In this document: piece after piece, positions 56,842-64,000 of the stretch
Position numbering within the stretch: position 1 is the stretch's first letter
Layout of the letters: each line of letters starts with the position of its first letter
DNA from: Theristus sp. LFF4_11
Taxonomy: Eukaryota > Nematoda > Chromadorea > Monhysterida > Xyalidae
Reading direction: 5' to 3'
Length of the DNA: 64,000 nucleotides
NCBI GenBank assembly: GCA_030248135.1
Contig: JASANC010000992.1
Span: 24,244 to 88,243 of the forward strand
The notes under the pieces: generated by a model
The model's database searches: none
Seen by the model: only the letters and a program-made list of their open reading frames with translations
Told to the model about the DNA's origin: nothing
Made by a program: the position numbers and the translations under genes

Positions 56842-57313
56842 TTGTACATTGTGATTATACTGCTGAGTTTTTATGCGGTCATTTTATTGCGTTTTTTTGG
56901 TTACACATGTGGTCGATATAAAACTGTGCGGCGGAATACGGTATCTACCGCAATCGATCTTGGCACGAATTGCAGGACAACGCAGACCATAACAAACAAG
57001 TGGACGATTTTGTTGCTCGTTTTTTTCATGTCACGCATTTGCCATTTCATTTACGAATAAATCTCCATGACAGATTAACGAAGGTTCGCATTCTTGCGTT
57101 TTCTCCGTTATAGAAATTTCAACGGTGTTTTTGGAATGCTGAACGTTCGAAATCTTCGTTTGAAATTGCGAAAACTCACTGTTCATACGGGCCACCAGCT
57201 AGATGAACGTCTAACTGCTCAAACGGCTCACGCGCCACACACCAGTCGCAATTCGCCGTCGGTCGGGGCACGCTAGGCAAGTTGCAGTTTGCTTCGTGCG
57301 CGGTTTGGTTTGG
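55943..57313 (-). CDS. Cysteine-rich single-pass membrane protein, paralog 2 (5' incomplete)
   Basis: Exons 57313-57180, 56782-56672, 56353-56266 and 56041-55943 join with phases identical to paralog 1. Exons two and three have exactly the same lengths as in paralog 1 (111 and 88). Blocks: NCDWCVAREP, then NQTVYECTDEVAEKNTEYCK, CCCQGHHCN, MLKTHRTKATT, and the helix VVFAFLACIVTVLAVIVLIM, ending TDTL. Both share the CVAREP and EKNTEYC signatures, so they arose by tandem duplication. No signal-peptide exon was found upstream; a 2.1-kb inverted-arm element begins 344 bp upstream. The missing exon may lie beyond it or be lost. Confidence 0.75.
56583..56658 (-). repeat. tRNA-like sequence in the matching intron of paralog 2
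   Basis: The minus strand reads TGCCGATAGCGCAGTTGTGC...AGAGCGC, then TGTGTGTAATGAAAGGTC and GTTCGACCC. The A and B boxes are clear, but the anticodon and T stems do not pair properly, so it is a pseudogene or a SINE head. It lies about 13 bases after the donor of exon 56782-56672, the same place as in paralog 1. Confidence 0.6.
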
Positions 57314-57656
57314 CTGAGCGTTTTTCTTTCTTTCAACGCGTGAAAATAATCGCCTTTCAGGCCATCATAAGGAAAATTGAATGACTTTTCTGGACAAAAT
57401 CTCATGTTGCGCGAAGAGAAGGGCTGTCATGAATATTGTTGTCAGTCTGTTATTTGGACCAACTTTTTATGACCGAATCAATCCGACAAAATCTTTCCTT
57501 GAAGCGGCAAACATACGATTGAACCGGAACAAACAAACGGAAATAATAGATGGGACAACAGCTATAGGCCAAGAGAACGTTTTGTTGTTGTTGTTGTTGT
57601 GATTTTTAGGCGATGTTTTTAGCCAGGGCTAACCCAGAGAAGCGTACAGAACGCCA

Positions 57657-59739
57657 TTTAAGATAGGCTTTTTGAGTCGACCGACCCGGCCTCCACACCT
57701 CTAGGCACAATTTCAAAAAAGTTCTCAAATTCAGTCAAATTTAGGACCAATCGAACCGCCTTGATGCCCTGAGTTCGAAAATCATATTTTTATCTTAATC
57801 CAAGCCTTATTTAATGTTTTAAAATTAGGAAAAACCTAGTTTTCGACCCCCTTGTAGTAAAACAGCTTTAGCTCGCTTCTGCTTAAAGCTATTAACAAAA
57901 ATCAAACTCCAATCGATTCCCCTTGTGTTCGCGCACATTTTTCGTTTTTATACTATAAGTTGAAAACGTTTTTTCATGTTATGTATTTATAAAAAACTGC
58001 TGAGGTTGGTGGTTTTTTGCGTTTTTTAGTACTTTAGAAACGTTTGTGGGGTATAGTTTCTAGGTAATTCTGAAAGATCTGCGAAAAATGTATATCCGTG
58101 TAAAATTTCAGCTTCATAAAGCGTCGCCGGGAGTCACACGATACAAAACAAAATGGCTTGTCGCATGCGTTTTTGGTCAATATGTGTCACTGTAACTTAA
58201 GGTCCACGTGAGGGGGGGGTGTCAAGCAAATTTCGAAAGGGGTGTGGATGGTCCAGTGTCAGGTTTTAGGGGGTTGGTGTCGCGTGACCCCCACCCCCCC
58301 CCACGCGGAGGTCTCGGGTGCTCTAGGGGGGGTGTACGTACCCCACCCACCCCCACGTCTTCGGTACTGAACCCGTGGGCCCTACTTTCAGACGTATGAC
58401 TGTGTGACGTATGGCTGCGATATGCGTTGCAACGAGACGCTACATCGTGATTGTGCAAAGCGAACAACAAACAACTTGCAAGCGCAGTTTACGCGCTACA
58501 TCGTGTTTGTGCAAAGCGCACAGCAGACAACTTGCAAGCGCAGTTTACGCGCTACATCGTGATTGTGCAAAGCGAACAACAAACAACTTGAAAGCGCAGT
58601 TTACGCGCTACATCGTGATTGTGCAAAGCGAACAACAAACAACTTCCAAGCGCAGTTTACGCGCCACCAACTGATTGTTTCATGCAATCATGTGAACGGT
58701 ATCCATTAAAAATATCCATCAAGCACATAAATACAGTAATTCAGTGCACTGTACACGCTTACCAAAGACGCATTCAATCGAAAATTTCAAATTCAAATAA
58801 CTTCTTCAAAATTTTGAATTTCAAAAAACCCTCACACAGGATTACTCAGCAGAGCGAGGGCTTTCATTTGAGCGCGCTGCGATAAAATTTGAACGGACCC
58901 ATATTTTTAAGGAGTATCCCAGAATGTTCTACCAAAATTTCCGCCCTCAGAAAACCGATTCAAAACTCAACCAACCAGCATGAAACTTACATCCTTCGAT
59001 CGGCTTTTTCTAGAGAATATTTTGCAATCGAAAAAAGTAGTATTTATTAATATTTTATTGAAGTTATTCCCTATAAAGTTGCCTAATTTCTATTTTTATT
59101 TAATGGGTAATATTTTTAGGTGTATTGCATAACAGCAGGGTGAATGGGGTGAGCAGCAGCGCACACACTGCTTGCGTGCACTGTGACTGTGAATGTACAT
59201 TATGCATGCGGCATATTGACCAAAAACGCATGCGACAAGCCATTTTGTTTTGTATCGTGTGACTCCCGGCGACGCTTTATGAAGCTGAAATTTTACACGG
59301 ATATACATTTTTCGCAGATCTTTCAGAATTACCTAGAAACTATACCCCACAAACGTTTCTAAAGTACTAAAAAACGCAAAAAACCACCAACCTCAGCAGT
59401 TTTTTATAAATACATAACATGAAAAAACGTTTTCAACTTATAGTATAAAAACGAAAAATGTGCGCGAACACAAGGGGAATCGATTGGAGTTTGATTTTTG
59501 TTAATAGCTTTAAGCAGAAGCGAGCTAAAGCTGTTTTACTACAAGGGGGTCGAAAACTAGGTTTTTCCTAATTTTAAAACATTAAATAAGGCTTGGATTA
59601 AGATAAAAATATGATTTTCGAACTCAGGGCATCAAGGCGGTTCGATTGGTCCTAAATTTGACTGAATTTGAGAACTTTTTTGAAATTGTGCCTAGAGGTG
59701 TGGAGGCCGGGTCGGTCGACTCAAAAAGCCTATCTTAAA
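57657..59739. mobile_element. 2.1-kb element with 528-bp inverted arms and TTAA ends
   Basis: The arms 57657-58184 and 59212-59739 are inverted copies of exactly equal length, with no difference noticed by eye. The outer ends read TTAAGATAGGC and GCCTATCTTAA, so a TTAA target is possible. The interior of about 1.03 kb holds G/C homopolymers and a four-copy 56-bp tandem repeat, but no transposase frame. Near identity of the arms points to a recent insertion or to gene conversion. Confidence 0.88.
58437..58668 (+). repeat. 56-bp tandem repeat, four copies
   Basis: Units starting CGCTACATCGTGATTGTGCA recur at 58441, 58497, 58553 and 58609 (position of TACATCG). Copy 2 differs at several positions. 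The array sits in the interior of the inverted-arm element. Confidence 0.9.
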
Positions 59740-60904
59740 AACGGCCAAAACGATTGACACAACAGTATAACCGTGGTTTTTCGGTAGGAATTTACCGAAT
59801 ACAGTAGTAATGTAGTGTAGTGTCCCAATCAAAGTTTGTGTCCGAATATGTGTCAGGGTTTGGGGAATTTAGAACAATATAGCCGTATATAGTTGCGTAT
59901 AAAATATTTCTTCAGGGCGATTTTCAACGTGGAAAAATCTTATTTTTTCGGATTTTTCAACGAAAAACTCCGATTTTATTCCAAATGCAAATATCGCCTC
60001 CAAATAGAGAGAAACAGAATATATTAAGGGTGGAGAAAATGTTCAAAGTGAAATTGTGTAACAAAACGACCGGAGAAACCCGTCGGCTATAGTCCAGTCA
60101 TAACGGAATTCAAGGCAATAAAAACGCAACTTTTCAGGACAACAAACGCTTTATGTGTGTTGTTGATGATGATATGGCAGACGCTGTTGAACCAAAAGTG
60201 CTCGTATATGCTCGTATATTTCAGCGGTTCTGCCGGTGAAAACGCAGAACAAACGAAACCAAAAACGGTGCAGATGTGAGCGCAGTTGAGCTGTGACGTT
60301 ATGGACGCTGTATGGATACGAAAAGTCAGCGAGTCATTCTTCTTTCTCGGCTCTTGTTTCGAAAAATATTGTTTGTGAATTTATAGGTTTTCAAAAGGTC
60401 GTCTTTTGTTGAAAATATCTACATATAATGAAGGTAAACAGTTTTCGACGATATTTTTTCGAAGACAACCACGACAATGCGGTTGAATTTTCGGATTTCG
60501 ACGCCTTTGAAGTTACAGTGTAGCTGCGTTTCCTTGACCCTTTCCGGCGACGCAACTTGTTGAGGAGTTAGAAAAGTGTAATTTGATCTAATATCGCCAG
60601 AAACACTTTCCTGAAATGGATAAGAGCAACTTTATACTTTTAAAATTTTGTTGAGTAAAAAAACGCTTTTTCGTGTGGATTTGCACTTCTGACATCAAGC
60701 CGATTTGAAACCAATTAGCCCTGATGGTTCAAAATTTCTGGACACCAATAGTGTCAAAGTCTCCAATTCAACATCCAGCTATGCAGTCAGATTTCGGCAA
60801 AATGTTTGAATCCAAAGACGATAGTCAAAGTGTTTCGGTGTCATTTTTCTTTCAAGGCGCAAAAAATGCAACTGTCACTAAATTTGATTGCTCTGCTGCA
60901 AGTT

Positions 60905-61250
60905 TGCGGTGTGGCTTCAATGTGTGCTGTGTTGTTTGTTGCGCTGTTATGTTTTGCGTGTCGTGTTGTATGTGTGTGTTGTGTGCTGTGTGTTGTGTGT
61001 TGTGTGTTGTGTGCTGCTGTGTGTTGTGTGTTGTGTGTTGTGTGTTGTGTGTTCTGTGTGTGTTGTTTGTTGGACTGTTATATTTTGTGTGCCATGTGTT
61101 GTGTGCTGCGTGTTTTGTGTTGTGTAATGTGTGTTTTGTGCTTTGTGTTGCGTTTAGCGCTGTTTTTTGTGTTGCGCTCTGTGTGTTGTGTGTTGTGTGT
61201 TGTGTGTTGTCTGCTGTGTGCTGCGTGTTGTGTTGTATGTGTGTGTGTGT
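60905..61250 (+). repeat. TGTGTTG/TGTGCTG low-complexity tract
   Basis: Degenerate TGTGTTGTG and TGTGCTG units run for about 350 bp, with the later part ending in (TG)n. Overlapping Cys/Val-rich frames in all three phases come from the repeat. Confidence 0.85.
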
Positions 61251-61831
61251 GCCTGTGCATGCGTGCGTTTGTGTGTTTATCTGGATTTTTATGCTTTAAC
61301 ATCTTCTGCTTCTCAAAACACCGAAAGCGATAGGTTTCAAATAAAAGTGCTGTTATTGTCAGCAGCTTCAACGTTTTAAAGTAAGCTTGGTTGTCATCAT
61401 CAACCATACAGAAGACTTTTTCCGTTCGTATATAGTAGTTTAGAAAGCTCTTGTAAAACAAGACTACAGCGAAAGGTTCGGCGTGTAAAACGGCAGTAAC
61501 TCAGTTTAGTGCACAACTGCATTCAATCACTACACGAGAAGTCAGAACACTATGGAAACGCAATTTTACACAACACTGCACACATACGCTGAAGTTCAGC
61601 ACAGCAGCATTTCTTGCGGTGGTTAAGATTTCTGCTGACATGGTGAAACCGGCTTTTTCATCAGAAGAGGTTTTCAGCTTTTTTTCAGCGTGGATGGAAT
61701 TAGGCGTTTTTTCCAGGTGGAGTTTGGCTAGTAAACGTGTCAGTCACAGGGTACACCACTGTAACGTAAAGTGTCTCTATAATCGCATTGCTTGCGGGCT
61801 GCAGACTGACACCGCGAAAGAGAACTCCTAG

Positions 61832-62047
61832 TCTGCGACTGATCCCGCCTTGATAGAGAATACAAGGACTGTCTTATTCATTCGGCCATACTGTAAACAG
61901 TTTCGTGCAAGACGCGGGAATTCAAAATTAGCAAAGTGACCCGAGTCCCATTAGTTGTAGGACCGAGTCAATTTCGGAATTTTGAATTGCCACATAAAGA
62001 TGGAAACTAATTTCTTTTCTACGTCTGCACACGTATATTCATTCGCA
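61832..62047. mobile_element. CTGCGACTC-type MITE, right-end copy
   Basis: TCTGCGACTG and TTTCGTGCAAGACGCGGGAATTC at the left are mirrored by GAATTGCCACATAAAGATGGAAA and CATTCGCAGA at the right. Same family as 5032-5209. Confidence 0.55.
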
Positions 62048-64000
62048 GAAGCTAAAAATTTATAATAAGCGAATTGTTGTCTTTTTTTCGCTTTTTTCGG
62101 AAAAAACAACAACAACAGCATGGACAGGGGGGACACACACAAACGGCGACATAAAAGCAATAAGACGAAGTTTCGCAGAAGTTCTGCAGCTCTTCCACGC
62201 ATTGTTGACAGCTGAGCTGACACAAAAAACACACACACACACACAGAGTCGAGAACGCGCATAATAACAGTAGGCAAGCACAGAACACACTGCACCAATA
62301 TAATTCCAAGCCTCAGGCAAACAACACTGGCCGTTTCGATGCAAAATGCGCAATACAACACGTAAAAGTAATAATAATAAAACGTTTCAGCTTTGCCCGC
62401 TCTCTGGAACTTTCGTGCAGCTTTTTCTTCTGCTTCAGTCTTGAAGCTTGGTGATCCTGAATGTTACATAAAACTGGGGAAGCTGTTTCTGTGTTGGACA
62501 GTGTTGAATGCCAGACGGGAGACGCTTTCAGTTTTTACACACCACTTGCTTGCGGCACACACAAGGCTACAGAGCACCAAAAAACAGCACACTGATTGGT
62601 TGCATTTGTATGGTGTAGCCAATCAGCGGCTTGCAACATCAAACTCAGCAAATCAGTATTATTTGCGCATTGTGTTTTGCACTGCAAGACAAAAACCTAA
62701 AAGAAACTTCTTCCAACTTTTTATCGAGGTGGCATTCGACGAAGACAGTTTTCAAACTGAATCTCACATTATGTGTTGTGTGTTGAGAGGTGAGGTTCAA
62801 ATTTTTGAAAGTGAGGGAGTTTTTCTGATTCTTTCGTGTGTGACTCAGAATAGTTTTCGTGCGTTAAAATGTCAAGAATGATAAAAAACCAAATATTGTT
62901 TGAAAAATTTGCAATGTGATCTGTTGCCAATGAAAGCACGACTAAAGTCCTAGGCAAAGACTTGAAGTGGAATGCGTCGGACACAAAAAAACGACAAATT
63001 CGCAAAATTGCCAAAGCGGTTGTCTGTGACTGTGTTTAATGTGCTTGTGTGTTTGTGCGTGACCCTGCAACATGTTGTGTTTTATACATTTCAGGCAAGG
63101 ACTTATTTTCTGGAATGTTACCAAAGGACATGTGTATATACTTTGTTGTTTTTCTGCCTTCGGCAACGGAATTGGAATGGGAACGACAACGGAAACATTA
63201 TTGTAAACACAGTATTGTATAGTGATTTTCAGAACATTTTTAGTTCAGCTTCTTCACACCGAGGCATGCAGCCAATTGCAGCCCCACGGTCATTGTGGAG
63301 TCCCGGAGGTTAGCGATTCAGTTGTTTGCGTCCCCGGTTGATTGCGACCCAGTAATTCCAGTCGCTTGAAGCTGCGCCAGTCTCGCATGGTTTCAGGTAT
63401 TTCTTCACACTTTCCCGATTTTTTTCAGTATTTAATCACAATAATTGACAAAAAAACTCCGATTGAGAAAATTGAGACAAAAATAGAGAAAAATAAATCC
63501 GATATCAGTTTTAGAAAGATTCGGTAAAAAAATATTCGGTGTCCGGTGAATCTTTCTCTCGCCTGTTTTGTTACCAGAATTAATAACTTTGCAGAACAGT
63601 AACATGATTACTTTGCTTGTTAGCGTTGTGACATTGCTCAACATACGCATTGTAAGATAATGAGAAAGATTAGTTTCAAATTGCAAAATCATATGCAAAC
63701 TGCAGTGAAAAGGACTGCAATCTGCACATTTTTTGTATTGAAATAATTTGCTTTGTTTTCCCATATCCCGCCATTCACGTGTTACCGCAACTGTTGGCAA
63801 TAACGTTGCCACTACAGTAGAAAAAGTTACTCAGGAGGTTCTCCCTTGAATCTGGCATTTTACGTACAGTTTAAAAAAGCAAGTTTGGAACTGAACCTAT
63901 GTAAAGATTTGTAACCAATCAGTTAGGTAACCTTGTTCAGTGCGCACATATGTATCAAGTCATTAAAATTCTCGTTTCCATAAACATAAACATTAAAACG

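Larger units (their letters stand above)
59740..64000. other. Gene-poor right end
   Basis: I found no exon set I can support. The stretch contains a long (TGTGTTG)-like low-complexity tract (about 60905-61250), a copy of the CTCCTAGTCTGC block with a CTGCGACTC-type MITE (61826-62047), and AT-rich unique sequence. A 162-codon open frame at 62393-62881 has no recognisable domain and uneven codon use. Confidence 0.55.

Noticed and set aside
58437..58668. Four-copy 56-bp repeat as a possible CRISPR-like array
   Set aside because: The units are directly adjacent with no variable spacers, and the context is a eukaryotic transposon.
60724..61333. Cys/Val-rich open frames up to 191 codons
   Set aside because: Low-complexity TGTGTTG tract read in three phases; no start context or domain.
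62393..62881. 162-codon plus-strand open frame
   Set aside because: No recognisable motif, no supporting neighbours or splice pattern, and it contains a MITE-like GATTGGTTGC...CCAATCAGC stretch.

Overview
The window is nuclear DNA from a nematode-like animal. Protein genes are split by many introns, with acceptors of the form TTTCAG. A degenerate array of the nematode telomere hexamer TTAGGC lies inside one intron. The clearest marker is a tandem 5S rRNA / spliced-leader (SL) RNA cluster at about 39.3-41.05 kb. Its 5S sequence resembles the Caenorhabditis 5S closely, and its 22-nt leader resembles the SL2 family (starts GGTTTTTACCC, ends AGATACACGAG, followed by a GTAAAG donor). SL2-like leaders are known from early-branching Dorylaimia (clade I) nematodes, so such a lineage is my best guess. 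Gene models were joined by hand, and most junctions keep reading phase from exon to exon.

Layout. 0-0.6 kb: an inverted pair of tRNA-like short repeats. 0.77-4.96 kb (+): a 260-aa unrecognised membrane protein. 5.48-10.33 kb (+): a 401-aa unrecognised membrane protein whose introns carry several miniature transposons. 10.3-15.9 kb: no gene seen. 15.9-17.5 kb (+): a globin. 20.7-34.1 kb (-): a large PIAS-type SUMO E3 ligase (SAP, PINIT, SP-RING, two candidate SUMO-interacting motifs, polyglutamine), with a hAT transposon remnant in one intron. 36.3-37.4 kb (+): the mitochondrial UPF0598 protein (C8orf82 family). 37.7-43.7 kb: nested transposons, the 5S/SL cluster and AT-rich hAT-like elements. 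43.8-44.7 kb (+): EMC6. 45.3-47.6 kb (+): mitochondrial ribosomal protein mS34. 47.8-49.0 kb (-): a four-helix membrane protein. 50.3-52.3 kb (+): a Ly6/Quiver-like, probably GPI-anchored protein. 53.3-57.3 kb (-): two tandem paralogous cysteine-rich single-pass membrane proteins. 57.7-59.7 kb: a 2.1-kb element with 528-bp inverted arms. 59.7-64 kb: no gene I can support.

The protein genes do not form one pathway. They share an expression system that the window itself encodes: several genes have a 3' splice site a few bases to tens of bases before their ATG with no upstream exon found, as expected for trans-splicing of the leader made by the SL RNA genes here. Transposon density is high: at least ten repeat families occur as two or more copies, several nested within each other with intact target-site duplications.
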